Source: Corella eumyota
Lineage: Eukaryota; Chordata; Ascidiacea; Phlebobranchia; Corellidae
Reading direction: 5' to 3'
NCBI GenBank assembly: GCA_963082875.1
Contig: OY720103.1
Coordinates: 124,001-188,000 of the forward strand
Length of the DNA stretch: 64,000 nt
Shown in pieces: positions 13,746 to 27,900 of the stretch. Position 1 is the first letter of the stretch. Every line of letters starts with the position of its first letter. The position numbers and the translations under genes are program-made. The notes beneath the pieces are model-generated. The model made no database searches. It had not been told where the DNA came from and saw only the letters and a list, made by a program, of their open reading frames with translations.

Positions 13746-16700
13746 TTGGTTTGACTTTGGAGATCCTCCGGATTGTGCAAATTTGTTGCTGTTCCGCGGG
13801 GAAGACGCACTTAAGCAAGTTTTGGCAGATCGACCTAAAATTAATCAATAGTCAAATTATTGCTATCACCGAAAATTCTACAATTACCCTAATCTTCAAT
13901 ATCATATACCACAACTAAATTAGAACCGATAACCATTATACAGATGTAATGATCTCACAACCAAGCACATAGACATGTGTTCATTGGAAGACAAAGTTGT
14001 CACACCCCAGATCGGCATCAAACATGAGGTCTTGACTTTTTTTAACTTTAAAATTTTGTGTTTACATAACAATACAGGAGAAGTACCATAAGTATTCCCA
14101 AATAACTGTTGATAACTAGCAATGAGTTGTTTTAAAATATCAAATCAAAACAACTGCACTAATCATAACAGTCAGAAGAAAACTGTATATATATAAGTTA
14201 CTATGTCAATGAATATTTACCACCAGTTGCCCTCATCAAAAAATGACATAAACCACTGCGAAGTAAAAACTGGCTTCGTCAACGTTAAAAACTGGAATTC
14301 AAGTGTAAAAAACATGTAATAATGACCAACATGTAAAATAATAGAATATTTAATTTAAAGCAAGTACATAACCCTGTAAAACAATGAGTACAAATAAATA
14401 CAAGTTTGTGATAGTGCAATATTTCAGGTAAAAACTTAAAACTGGGTTAAGGTAACCGACAGCGTGTTGTAGCGGTAAGAACACTTGCTACACCACTCAT
14501 GAGGTCGTAGGTTCAATCCCCACTGCTCTCACGCTGTAGCGCTATTGAATAAGACGATATAAACGGTATAAACTTCTGCTGAGTCAGCACTTAATCAGCA
14601 GCGTAATTATCGGGCCAATTATAATCTATAATATCCCAAACTGCCACAGGCAACTCGATACTGGGTCTGAGTAACTGATGTTACTCTATGTTTAGGTCGC
14701 GCTTTCGACTTTCCCACATGGAAGATAAATGTGTATATACAGAAAAGAAATAAATAAACAAATACGAGTTGTCTGATTAATCAATCTTATAGAGAACGTC
14801 CGTAAAGACGGACTTTTTTACGGATAACGGAAGTTTGTTTCCGCCGTTTTATAAAATCTCCGCAAAATTTTCTTATCCGTATATTCTTTATCCTCGATTT
14901 AAAATAAACGTCAAAACACTACACAAAATACCCTTTTTTTTATCTAATTTTGTAAAAAAATCAATAAAAACATTTCAAGCAACCCCAAATATACGGAAAC
15001 GTGCAAAATGCGCAAATAAATTAACCCGTTAAATGCATCTTTTTTAAACCTTTAAATTGTATAAACAAATACATAAACATTTTTTATCTAAATGAGTTTA
15101 GTTCACCGAGGTTAAACAAACAGATCTACATCAAATTCGAATAATAAATTCAAAAAATTCAACTTGAATTCTCATTGCCGTCAGTTGGCGCGCTGCAATG
15201 AATTCCGCCAATTTTTTGCGAAAAAAAGCGGAAAAACAAGGCGAAGAATTTTTGTCAAAAAACTTAAATCGTAACTCACAAAAATATAAAATTTTATTCA
15301 TTTTCAACATAAATCACGTACCAAAAACTTGTAAAACAATTCTGTGACAACAATATATGTATTAAAAATAACAAAATTCCAAAAAACTCGATTTTAAAAT
15401 TTTTGCCGACGCGAAATTTAAATCGACTGTCGCAAAAAGCTGCATAATTTTGATTAACACATTTTTAATTGAATTTCCTGTCAGATTACTTTAAAAAATT
15501 CCTTACACATTTTAAAAATAAATATACATGTTGTGGTATAACCGTTTTTTTCAGCAACGTCTGTTGCTATGTTCGAGGATAAACTTAAAACCCCAATTTG
15601 CAAAAGTAGAACACCCTGCATGGGGTGCTACCTAAATATTCTAGCAAGCTGTTTAAACAATACAAGGATACACCGAAGCGTAATGTCCGAACATCGAAAT
15701 CTAGCTTGAACTAACACATTCCATTAGAACACTCTTTCTCATACATTTTTCTTACATTTTCACACCTCAGAATTCTCTGCACAATAAAATCTCATCTTTT
15801 CCGTTTCCGGCCGCCTTAATACAATCCAAAAAATACACATTAATCTCGATGTTTAAAATATAAACTGAATACAGCGATATTAGTTAAACCACCACATGCT
15901 ACTCGAACATTTGGAAGTTATTAAAACATTTATTGGGTGCGGCAAGTCCAGCTTTGTCGTCGAGCTAACATACTTCGTGTAGTAGTCAGAACACTTTTTC
16001 CTACACTATATGAGGTCCTGGGTCGATGCCCACCACTCTCTTGCTGTAGGGTTCACAAGTAAGGCACAAAAACGACACGAACTCCTGATAAGCCAACACT
16101 TAATCGTGGCGATCATTTAAATATTTAACTTCTTTCGAACTAAATTATAATACTATTTCTCGGAGTAATGTCTTAACTTTTCCAACTAGAAACATAGATC
16201 TGTAATAGCTCTCTTAAGAGGGTTGAAATTGCCTTACAATAATTATGCCGCATATCATTTCCAACAATAGAATTACAAATTGCTGTTTCTCTGAATTTTT
16301 ATTACGAGATTAAGATAGCTTAAATAGTTGGACTTAACCAACAGATAATAATAAGTATAGCTCAACAAGACAACGAAAAACATCACGCTACCGAACAAGT
16401 TTTTTTTCAAATTACCAATTGTACATGTAGACAATGACTACATTGCTTAAATTAAACTACAAGCACATATATCATTTTGCTACAATATAAAGCACCATTT
16501 TTTGTCTAAAATATTAAAGATTAATATTCTTCCTTAGCACAGTGGTCAAAATAACTATAATAACTTGCATGATTTTGCTAGTATAAGGATTTCAACACTC
16601 AAATCTTTAAGCTATTCAACAAATCATCTTCCCATTCCTTGTTCTGACACTAAAAACAATTACAAATACAAACTGCAATAAAGCTGATTATCAGTAGGCC

Positions 16701-17173
16701 TGGATAAAAGTTTTGCTACCGACAAACTAACAAAATAAGTTTACCAACAATTATATCAAAAGTAATCCTCCAATAATTAGAAAATCTACCTTGTTTTGTT
16801 GAACAACTTTGTAATCAGTGAATATATCTCAGTAACTGCATGTGCTACAGAATGACTGAGACATTCTAGTCTTGTGCCACAGCTTGGTGAGTTAGTCAAG
16901 TTCCAAACAAAAGCATGGCCAGGTTGGGTGAAAAATGGGTGAACTCGTGCAGTTGAGATTTAGAAGAAATCACAATCAGCAAAAACTCGAGAATTTCGCC
17001 CAATTTCTTTGAACTAAAAAATAAGTAAATTCATCATGACGTCCCATAACTTTGGCTTAATAACGCAATGTAGATAATGTGTATCGTAGGTAATGTAAAG
17101 TCGAAACGCTGACGTCAGTACTTTGATGTAATTAATAAGCCGTAGTTACCTTTCCATGTTGTGACCTTAGAGA
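13746..17173. repeat. Array copy 5
   Basis: This is a full 3428-bp unit with the Pol III-like unit at 14460-14819. It is more diverged from copies 1-3 than those are from one another. Confidence 0.92.
14460..14819 (+). ncRNA. Pol III-type unit, copy 5
   Basis: It has the same elements as in copy 1. It is the last intact one: in copy 6 the unit is lost, and in copies 7-9 a transposon separates head from terminator. Confidence 0.48.
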
Positions 17174-17904
17174 TTGGTTTGACTTTGAGGATCCTCCAGA
17201 TTGTGCAAATTTGTTGCTGTTCCGCGGGGAAGACGCACTTAAGCAAGTTTTGGCAGATCGACCTAAAATTAATCAATAGTCAAATTATTGCTATCACCAA
17301 AAATTCTACAATTACCCTAATCTTCAATATCATATACCACAACTAAATTAGAACCGATAACCATTATGCAGATGTAATGATCTCACAACCAAGCACATAG
17401 ACATGTGTTCACTGGAAGACAAAGTTGTCACACCCCTGATCGGCACCAAACATGAGGTCTTGACTTTTTTTAACTTTAAAATTTTGTGTTTACATAACAA
17501 TACAGGAGAAGTATCATGGGTATTCCCAAATAACTGTTGATAACTAGCAATGAGTTGTTTTAAAATATCAAATCAAAACAACTGCACTAATCATAACAGT
17601 CAGAAGAAAACTGTATATATAAGTTACTATGTTAATGAATATTTACCACCAGTTGCCCTCATCAAAAAATGACATAAACCACTGCGAAGTGAAAACTGGC
17701 TTCGTCAACGTTAAAAACTGGAATTCAAGTGTGAAAAACCTGTAATGATGGTCAACATGTAAAATAATAGAATATTTCATTTAAAGCAAGCATATACCCT
17801 TATAAAATAATGAGTACAAATAAATACAAATTTGTAATAGTGCAATATTTGAGGTATAAACTTAAAACTGGGTTAAGGTATGGAAAAAAATTGGGTTAAG
17901 GTAA
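17174..17904. repeat. Array copy 6, left fragment
   Basis: Homology runs to the GGGTTAAGGTAAC motif just before the tRNA-like head and stops there. The head and the next 600 bp or so of the unit are missing. The motif is present twice at the break (about 17,870 and 17,890), as if slippage or end joining occurred. Confidence 0.85.
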
Positions 17905-17996
17905 CATCAATAATACCAACTGGTTGATTATGCTACCAGACTTAAATGCAAAACTCATCCTTTTCTTCTCTTTAACTTTTCTTTAAAAATAAACAG

Positions 17997-18102
17997 GTAT
18001 TCCTGTTAATTGTGCAGTGCCGGTTGGTGCAGAAATCGAAATTGCTTTGCTGGGAAAAAGCATTGTCTTTCCCACTTTGCAAACTGTTCTTTCCAGTTTC
18101 AG
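17997..18102 (+). pseudogene. Exon-like fragment, unknown protein
   Basis: A pyrimidine-rich stretch ending in ACAG is followed by 106 bp open in one frame and then a GT donor. The peptide includes VNCAVPVGAEIEIALLGKSI and continues through FPTLQTVLSSFR; it has ordinary, non-repetitive composition. I do not recognise the family. It may be an exon of a host gene caught in the array, a fragment left by duplication, or chance. Confidence 0.3.
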
Positions 18103-18292
18103 GTATTATACTGTAGTTACCTCGCTGCATCAAAACCTGAATGAACAGAGTTTACATAAGGCCTCATAAAAATTAAAATTCTTGTTACAACAATTCAAAC
18201 ATCAATAGTACAAAACGTGGACGAGTAGAAATCTCATGCAAATAATATGACCACAAAAAAAGGCTACTGGTATTGATACAAAAAAAGCAAAC

Positions 18293-18405
18293 CTGTAGTT
18301 GTGTCGTGCAACCAAACCAGCTTTTCCACCACCACTAGCTGACTGTCTTATATGTTTTCCTCGACCTTCAACATCAACTGTTGTCGATAACATACGAGTA
18401 CGAAC
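18293..18405 (-). pseudogene. Exon-like fragment, unknown protein
   Basis: On the minus strand a T-rich tract ending in CTTAG precedes 113 bp of open frame and an AG|GTTTGC donor. The peptide begins VRTRMLSTTVDVEGRGKHIR and goes on QSASGGGKAGLVARHNY. Both splice borders fit a real internal exon. No partner exon in phase is seen on this strand nearby, and both neighbouring exon-like pieces lie on the other strand. The family is not recognised. Confidence 0.35.
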
Positions 18406-18646
18406 CTAAGAAAAATAATTTAATTACTCAGTAAAATTGATTTGGTTTTAAAGAAAATAGTCTACAAAAATACCTAACTAGTTTTTATAGGCAACTCATA
18501 CTTTGCTACATCTTTTTTTTTCGTTTAAACTAAAAGTTTAAATATGTTGTACACTATAATAAATATATCACTTTATTTTTAACAAGCTTTGTTGCTAAAT
18601 TGAGATCACTCGTGTTTTGAGGTTCTCAGACAAACTTAGGACTGCA

Positions 18647-18773
18647 ATGGACACGGAAGAAGGCAAGGACAGTAAAGTACAAGTGATTCCAAAACGTAAT
18701 TTTTTTAATTATGAAAAAAATGACATGGACCTACCTTTACTGTATAAATCACAAGAACAACTAGCCACATTAG
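18647..18773 (+). pseudogene. Possible first coding exon, unknown protein
   Basis: A 42-codon open frame starts at an ATG (MDTEEGKDSKVQVIPKRNFF...) and ends in a strong donor, TTAG|GTAGGT. The composition (acidic, basic and aromatic residues mixed) looks like coding sequence. Possible acceptor AGs at about 18,629 and 18,639 would suit either cis or spliced-leader splicing. No following exon was found before the array resumes at about 19,812. Confidence 0.3.
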
Positions 18774-19811
18774 GTAGGTTCAAATATTGCACTGCTTAGA
18801 GTTTTTGCATTATTAAAATCTTGAAAATCAATGCCAGTCCCTTAATATTAATGTCCAGTTTCTTCAACAACCGCACTCCTTCGACTGGCTGGGTTTACCC
18901 ATCTCCATAGACTGTCTTGCAGCCTGGCCGTATTCGACGTTTTAGTCGGTCAAAGTTTGGTAGATTTTGATAATATTTCAAGCACTGTGCAAAGCTACCC
19001 ATTCTGACAGCACTTAACTTAACATTCTGAGTTTAACTTTCATTTTTTTAACGCAATAAAACAAAATACCACCTAAAAACCAAAGGTTTTAAAATTAGGC
19101 TGGACACATAGCCGATTAGTTTTGTTTACGAGTGCAACAAATGAATGAAAAAAATTCGTCAAAAATTTCCTTATAAATAACGCAAAAATCGTCAAACAAG
19201 TTGCCAATAATATTAAAATTTAGCTACAAAATGTATCACAGTTTAAGGCAAAAACTACGCAATTTTAAACAATTTTTAAACTTAATTTTAACGTAAAATA
19301 TTATAATTAAAAAGTATGCAAAGTTTCATTAAAAATAAATGTAAAATAAAAAACATCTAATTTTTTTGTATTGTCGAATTAAAAAAAGGTGGTGTTATTT
19401 CATTCCCAGCAGTGATGCCAAATAATTGTTTAACGATTTCAAATTTGAGTTTCAAGTGATTTAAATCTAAAATTTTTGTTGTAAGTTCAAGTTCTAATCA
19501 TAAATATTATTTATATTAAAAAAATATTTTAATAAATATTGTAAAAAAAAAGTTATTTTTGTTGTGTCGATTTAAATAAACCTTAAAACCCTTAAGAATT
19601 TCGTCAAAACATGTTACCATTAAATAAATATTTATTTAATATTTTAATATTATTTATCTTAAACCTTAGTTATTTAATGATTAAAATTTACAAAAATATG
19701 CCGCAATTATTAAAAAATATATAAAAAAACTCTTAATCACTAAAAACAAGCGGTGGGCTGGCAAAATTAAAAGTTAAACCAACAAGTGAAATGTCTCAAT
19801 TTTACAATTTC

Positions 19812-21958
19812 AACTACATAAACATTTTTTATCTCAATAAGTTTAATTCACCGAGGTTAAACAAACAGATCTACATCAAATTCGAATAATAAATTCAAAA
19901 AATTCAACTTGAATTCTCATTGCCGTCAGTTAGCGCGCTGCAATGAATTCCGCCAATTTTTTGCGAAAAAAAGCGGATAAACAAGGCGAAGAATTTTGGT
20001 CAAAAAACTTAAATCGTAACATACAAAAATATAAAATTTTATTCATTTTCAACATAAATCACGTACCAAAAACTTGCAAAACAATTCTGTGACAACAATA
20101 TATGTATTAAAAATAACAAAATTCCAAAAAACTCGATTTTAAAATTTTCGCCGACGCGAAATTTAAATCGACTGTCGCAAAAAGCTGCATAATTTTGATT
20201 AACATATTTTTAATTAAATTTCCTGTCAGATTACTTTAAAAAATTCCTAACACATTTTAAAAATAAATATACATGTTGTGGTATAACCGTTTTTTCCAGC
20301 AACGTCTGTTGCTATATTCGAGGATAAACTTAAAACCCCAATTTGCAAAAGTAGAACACCCTGCATGGGGTGCTACCTAAATATTCTAGCAAGCTGTTTA
20401 AACAATACAAGGTTACACCGAAGCGTAATGTCCGAACATCGAAATCTAGCTTGAACTAACACATTCCATTAGAACACTCTTTCTCATACTTGCAACATTT
20501 TTCTTACATTTTCACACCTCAGAATTCTCTGCACAATAAAATCTCATCTTTTCCGTTTCCGGCCGCCTTAATACAATCCAAAAAATACACATTAATCTCT
20601 ATGTTTAAAATATAAACTGAATACAGCGATATTAGTTAAACCACCACATGCTACTCGAACATTGGGAAGTTATTAAAACATTTATTGGGTGCGGCAAGTC
20701 CAGCTTTGTCGTCGAGCTAACATACTTCGTGTAGTAGTCAGAACACTTTTTCCTACACTATATGAGGTCCTGGGTCGATGCCCACCACTCTCTTGCTGTA
20801 GGGTTCACAAGTAAGGCACAAAAACGACATGAACTCCTGCTAAGCCAACACTTAATCGTGGCGATCATTTAAATATTTAACTTCTTTCGAACTAAATTAT
20901 AATACTATTTCTCGGAGTAATGTCTTAACTTTTCCAACTAGAAACATAGATCTGTAATTGCACTCTTAAGAGGGTTGAAATTGCCTTACAATAATTATGC
21001 CGCATATCATTTCCAACAATAGAATTACAAATTGCTGTTTCTCTGAATTTTTATTACGAGATTAAGATAGCTTAAATAGTTGGACTTAACCAACAGACAA
21101 TAATAAGTATAGCTCAACAAGACAACGAAAAACATCACGCTACCGAACCACTTTATGTACTACAACATGAATAGTGTCTAACAAGTTTTTTTCAAATTAC
21201 CAATTGTACATGTAGACAATGACTACATTGCTTAAATTAAACTACAAGCACATATATCATTTTGCTACATTATAAAGCACCATTTTTCGTCTAAAATATT
21301 AAAGATTAATATTCTTCCTTAGCACAGTGGTCAAAATAACTATAATAACTTGCATGATTTTGCTAGTATATAGATTTCAACACTCAAATCTTTAAGCTAT
21401 TCAACAAATCATCTTCCCATTCCTTGTTCTGACACTAAAAACAATTACAAATACAAACTGCAATAAAGCTGATTATCAGTAGGCCTGGATAAAAGTTTTG
21501 CTACCGACAAACTAACAAAATAAGTTTACCAACAATTATATCAAAAGTAATCCTCCAATAATTAGAAAATCTACCTTGTTTTGTTGAACAACTTTGTAAT
21601 CAGTGAATATATCTCAGTAACTGCATGTGCTACAGAATGACTGAGACATTCTAGTCTTGTGCCACAGCTTGGTGAGTTAGTCAAGTTACAAACAACAGCA
21701 TGGCCAGGTTGGGTGAAAAATGGGTGAACTCGTGCAGTTGAGATTTAGAAGAAATCACAATCAGCAAAAACTCGAGAATTTCGCCCAATTTCTTTGAACT
21801 AAAAAATAAGTAAATTCATCATGACGTCCCATAACTTTGGCTTAATAACGCAATGTAGATAATGTGTATCGTAGGTAATGTAAAGTCGAAACGCTGACGT
21901 CATTACTTTGATGTAATTAATAAGCCGTAGTTACCTTTCCATGTTGTGACGTTAGAGA
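19812..21958. repeat. Array copy 6, right fragment
   Basis: Homology resumes inside the unit, at the position equal to about base 1340 of copy 1, and runs to the unit end. It carries a 30-odd-bp insertion near 21,150 shared with copies 7 and 8, so it belongs to the same subfamily as the composite units. Confidence 0.87.
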
Positions 21959-24900
21959 TTGGTTTGACTTTGGGGATCCTCCGGATTGTGCAGATTTGTT
22001 GCTGTTCCGCAGGGAAGACGCACTTAAGCAAGTTTAGGCAGATCGACCTAAAATTAATCAATAGTCAAATTATTACTATCACCGAAAATTCTACAATTAC
22101 CCTAATCTTCAATATCATATACCACAACTAAATTAGAACCGATAACCATTATACAGATGTAATGATCTCACAACCAAGCACATAGACATGTGTTCACTGG
22201 AAGACAAAGTTGTCACACCCCTGATCGGCACCAAACATGAGGTCTTGACTTTTTTTAACTTTAAAATTTTGTGTTTACATAACAATACAGGAGAAGTACC
22301 ATCAGTATTCCCAAATAACTGTTGATAACTAGCAATGAGTTGTTTTAAAATATCAAATCAAAACAACTGCACTAATCATAACAGTCAGAAGAAAACTGTA
22401 TATATATAAGTTACTATGTCAATGAATATTTACCACCAGTTGCCCTCATCAAAAAATGACATAAACCACTGCGAAGTAAAAACTGGCTTCGTCAACGTTA
22501 AAAACTGGAATTCAAGTGTAAAAAACATGTAATAATGACCAACATGTAAAATAATAGAATATTTAATTTAAAGCAAGTACATAACCCTGTAAAACAATGA
22601 GTACAGATAAATACAAGTTTGTAATAGTGCAATATTTCAGGTAAAAACTTAAAACTGGGTTAAGGTAACCGACAGCGTGTTGTAGCGGTAAGAACACTTG
22701 CTACACCACTCATGAGGTCGTAGGTTCAATCCCCACTGCTCTCACGCTGTAGCGCTATTGAATAAGACGATATAAACACCACCACCTTTCTGCCAGAGAG
22801 TTGGCAGAGAGTAGCAGAGAATTTTGCTTGGGCGGATAATTATAAAAAACAGTGATTCCAAATATTTTATAATCGTACAATACAAAAATTACCGGGGTAA
22901 AATAGCCCCTTCAAAGGAAAAAAATTAAAACCAAACCTAATATAGAATAAGTTGGCAAGGTTCTTAACACTTTAAAATTAAAATTAAATTAAACAAAACT
23001 CTAAAAAATTGTTAAAAGCAGGGGTAAAATTTTGTACTGAACTGAAATACGTGTTATTACTGACGTCACAAATCGGGGGTTTTGACAGCTTACCTATCAT
23101 GTCGCTTCAATTCTTTTTTTATATTTGGTGGAGGACAACGTACCCAACCACGACATACCTTCAAAAAAGTGAACAAAATATTAGAAAGTGGTCAAATACA
23201 GGTGTAAACTTTGTGTTTTCGTAATATACGCTATATAAGTGACGTCACAAATCGGGGGTTTTGACAACTTACCTATCATGTCGCTCCAATTTATTTTTGA
23301 TATTTTGTAAGGAACAACGCACCCAACCACGAAATATCTTCAAAAAAGTGAACAAAATATTAGAAAGTGGTCAAATGCAGGTATAAACTTTGTATTTTCG
23401 TAATATACACTATAGAAGTGACGTCACGAATCGGGGGTTTTGACAACTTACCTATCATGTCGCTCCAATTTATTTTTGTTATTTTGTAAGGAACAACGCA
23501 CCCAACAACAATATATCTTCAAAAAAGTGAACAAAATATTAGAAAGTGGTCAAATACAGGTGTAAACTTTGTGTTTTCGTGATATACGCTATATAAGTGA
23601 CGTCACAAATCGGGGGTTTTGACAACTTACCTAACATGTCGCTCCAATTTATTTTTGATATTTTGTAAGGAACAACGTACCCAACCACAACATATTTTCA
23701 AAAAAGTGAACAAAATATTAGAAAGTGGTCAAATACAGGTGTAAACTTTGTATTTTCGTAATATACGTTATAGAAGTGACGTCACAAATCGGGGGTTTTG
23801 ACAACTTACCTATTATGTCGCTCCAATTTTGATAATCACACTTGTTAAAAGTATGCTAGACTGTTTTTTACAATCGGTTTTAACCAACAAACTTACTCCA
23901 AGTTTAATAGAACAAGATTTTAGGGAACTTAAATAAACAAATCTTTATTGTAAACGTAGTTCTGGTTTGGACCATTTCGTAAAGCAATATCATAAAGAAA
24001 TTATTGAAACCGAAAACAGTTTTCAAGCGAATTCATTAATTTAAAAATGGGTAGGAAACTTATTAAGGAAAATAAAACATAAGCTAAAACACAACCTTTA
24101 AAGCAAAAAAGAAGTCCCCATTTAAAATGACGCTGTTGGTGGTTTCTTCATTTAAAAAGCAAAAACGCAGAAACAAGGGATTTTACACGAATCAGCGAAA
24201 AGGCTAAAATTTGAAAATACGTCATCAGATTCACGGCCTTTACCATCGGTAGATTAACAAAATTTATTACAAAAACACTCCATAAACCAATTAAAAATTA
24301 AAACAATTGAGATGATAAATGCTGACATTTAAAATATTACGAATCTAATTGGTCTATACGATAATTTTTTAAAGTTACCAATTTTTGTGATATCGCTTTT
24401 AAAAATGTTGATAATCAAAATATACATTGGCTTGACTTGGCAACAATAATTTATTATCACTCCAATGATATGCATAATAAAATAATGCAATATTACATTA
24501 ATTACAACATCTGTTGGTTTTCAAAATACGTCGTCGATGCCTATTTAACTTTTTTAGTGCATGTGGATAATTTTTCTTACTTAGCTATTTTAAATAGAAT
24601 TAAATTATTAAAACACCCTTTAAAATTTGGAAAAATTATATTTAATTAGGATGACACTTTACAAAATTGCAAATTTTTTCCAAAATTGTGGAATTAACAT
24701 TTTATGTTAATATATTTTGGAATGTCGTTGTTGGGTACGTTGTCCTCAAAAATATAAAAAATAAATTGGAGCGACATGATAGGTAAGTTGTTAAAACACC
24801 CGATTTGTGACGTCACATATATAGCATATATTACAAAAACACAAAGTTTACACCTGTATTTGACCACTTTCTAATATTTTGTTCACTTTTTTGAAGGTAT

Positions 24901-27900
24901 GCCGTGGTTGGGTGCGTTTTTCCTTACAAAATATCAAAAATAAATTGGAGCGACATGATAGGTAAGTTGTCAAAACCCTCGATTTGTGACGTCACTTATA
25001 TAGCGTATATTACGAAAACACAAAGTTTACACCTGTATTTGACCACTTTCTAATATTTTGTTCACTTTTTTGAAGATATGTCGTAATTAAGTGCGTTGTT
25101 TTTTACAAAATATCAAAAATAAATTGGAGCGACATGATAGGTAAGTTGTCAAAACCCCCGATTTGTGACGTCACTTATATAGCGTATATTACGAAAATAC
25201 AAAGTTAACACCTGTATTTAACCACTTTCTAATATTTTGTTCACTTTTTCGAAAATATGTGGTAATTAAGTGCGTTGTTCTTTACAAAATATCAAAAATA
25301 AATTGGAGCGACATGATAGGTAAGTTGTCAAAACCCCCGATTTGTGACGTCACTTATATAGCGTATATTACGAAAATACAAAGTTTACACCTGCATTTGA
25401 CCACTTTCTAATATTTTGTTCACTTTTTTGAAGATATGTCGTGGTTGGGTACGTTGTCCTCCACAAAATATCAAAAAAGAATTGGAGCGACATGATAGGT
25501 AAGTTGTCAAAACCCCCGATTTGTGACGTTAGTAATAACACGTATTTCAGTTCAGTACCAAAGTTTACTCCTGTTTTTAACAGTTTTTCAATGTTTTGTT
25601 TAATTTTATTTTAATTCTAAAGTGTTAAGAAATTTGCCAACTTATTCTATATTAGGTTTGTTTTTAATTTGTTCCCTTTAAAGGGGCTATTTTACCCCGT
25701 TATTTTTTGTATTGTACGATTATAAAATATTTGGAATCACCATTTTTTATAATTATCCGCCCAAGCAAAATTCTCTGCTACTCTCTGGCAGAAAGGTGGT
25801 GGTATATAAACGGTATAAACTTCTGCTGAGTCAGCACTTAATCAGCAGCGTAATTATCGGGGCAATTATAATCTATAATATCCCAAACTACCACAGGCAA
25901 CAGGCAACTCGAGACTGGGTCTGAGTAACTGATGTTACTCTATGTTTAGGTCGCGCTTTCGACTTTCCCACATCGAGGATAAATGTGTACATACAGAAAA
26001 GAAATAAATAAACAAATACGAGTTGTCTGATTAATCAATCTTATAGAGAACGTCCGTAAAGACGGACTTTTTTACGGATAACGGAAGTTTGTTTCCGCCG
26101 TTTTATAAAATCTCCGCAAAATTTTTTTATCCGTATATTCTTTATCCTCGATTTAAAATAAACGTCAAAACACTACACAAAATACCCTTTTTTTTATCTA
26201 ATTTCGTAAAAAAATCAATAAAAACATTTCAAGCAACCCCAAATATACGGAAACGTGCAAAATGCGCAAATAAATTAACCCGTTAAATGCATCTTTTTTA
26301 AACCTTTAAATTGTATAAACAAATACATAAACATTTTTTATCTAAATGAGTTTAGTTCACCGAGGTTAAACAAACAGATCTACATCAAATTCGAATAATA
26401 AATTCAAAAAATTCAACTTGAATTCTCATTGCCGTCAGCTGGCGCGCTGCAATGAATTCCGCCAATTTTTTGCGAAAAAAAGCGGAAAAACAAGGCGAAG
26501 AATTTTTGTCAAAAAACTTAAATCGTAACATACAAAAATATAAAATTTTATTCATTTTCAACATAAATCACGTACCAAAAACTTGCAAAACAATTCTGTG
26601 ACAACAATATATGTATTAAAAATAACAAAATTCCAAAAAACTCGATTTTAAAATTTTCGCCGACGCGAAATTTAAATCGACTGTCGCAAAAAGCTGCATA
26701 ATTTTGATTAACATATTTTTAATTAAATTTCCTGTCAGATTACTTTAAAAAATTCCTAACACATTTTAAAAATAAATATACATGTTGTGGTATAACCGTT
26801 TTTTCCAGCAACGTCTGTTGCTATATTCGAGGATAAACTTAAAACCCCAATTTGCAAAAGTAGAACACCCTGCATGGGGTGCTACCTAAATATTCTAGCA
26901 AGCTGTTTAAACAATACAAGGTTACACCGAAGCGTAATGTCCGAACATCGAAATCTAGCTTGAACTAACACATTCCATTAGAACACTCTTTCTCATACTT
27001 GCAACATTTTTCTTACATTTTCACACCTCAGAATTCTCTGCACAATAAAATCTCATCTTTTCCGTTTCCGGCCGCCTTAATACAATCTAAAAAATACACA
27101 TTAATCTCGATGTTTAAAATATAAACTGAATACAGCGATATTAGTTAAACCACCACATGCTACTCGAACATTGGGAAGTTATTAAAACATTTATTGGGTG
27201 CGGCAAGTCCAGCTTTGTCGTCGAGCTAACATACTTCGTGTAGTAGTCAGAACACTTTTTCCTACACTATATGAGGTCCTGGGTCGATGCCCACCACTCT
27301 CTTGCTGTAGGGTTCACAAGTAAGGCACAAAAACGACATGAACTCCTGCTAAGCCAACACTTAATCGTGGCGATCATTTAAATATTTAACTTCTTTCGAA
27401 CTAAATTATAATACTATTTCTCGGAGTAATGTCGTAACTTTTCCAACTAGAAACATAGATCTGTAATTGCACTCTTAAGAGGGTTGAAATTGCCTTACAA
27501 TAATTATGCCGCATATCATTTCCAACAATAGAATTACAAATTGCTGTTTCTCTGAATTTTTATTACGAGATTAAGATAGCTCAAATAGTTGGACTTAACC
27601 AACAGACAATAATAAGTATAGCTCAACAAGACAACGAAAAACATCACGCTACCGAACCACTTTATGTACTACAACATGAATAGTGTCTAACAAGTTTTTT
27701 TTCAAATTACCAATTGTACATGTAGACAATGACTACATTGCTTAAATTAAACTACAAGCACATATATCATTTTGCTACATTATAAGGCACCATTTTTCGT
27801 CTAAAATATTAAAGATTAATATTCTTCCTTAGCACAGTGGTCAAAATAACTATAATAACTTGCATGATTTTGCTAGTATAAGGATTTCAACACTCAAATC

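Larger units (their letters stand above)
17905..19811. other. Unique island breaking the tandem array
   Basis: About 1.9 kb has no counterpart in the other copies. It replaces, rather than adds to, the unit's Pol III section, so it is not a clean insertion. It holds three exon-like pieces on mixed strands (annotated separately). From about 18,800 to 19,811 I see AT-rich DNA with no gene, RNA or clear element ends. Confidence 0.7.

Noticed and set aside
24437-24649. 70-codon frame in the centre of the foldback element as a transposase
   Set aside because: Too short and lacks any catalytic motif; present in both copies only because the element was duplicated.
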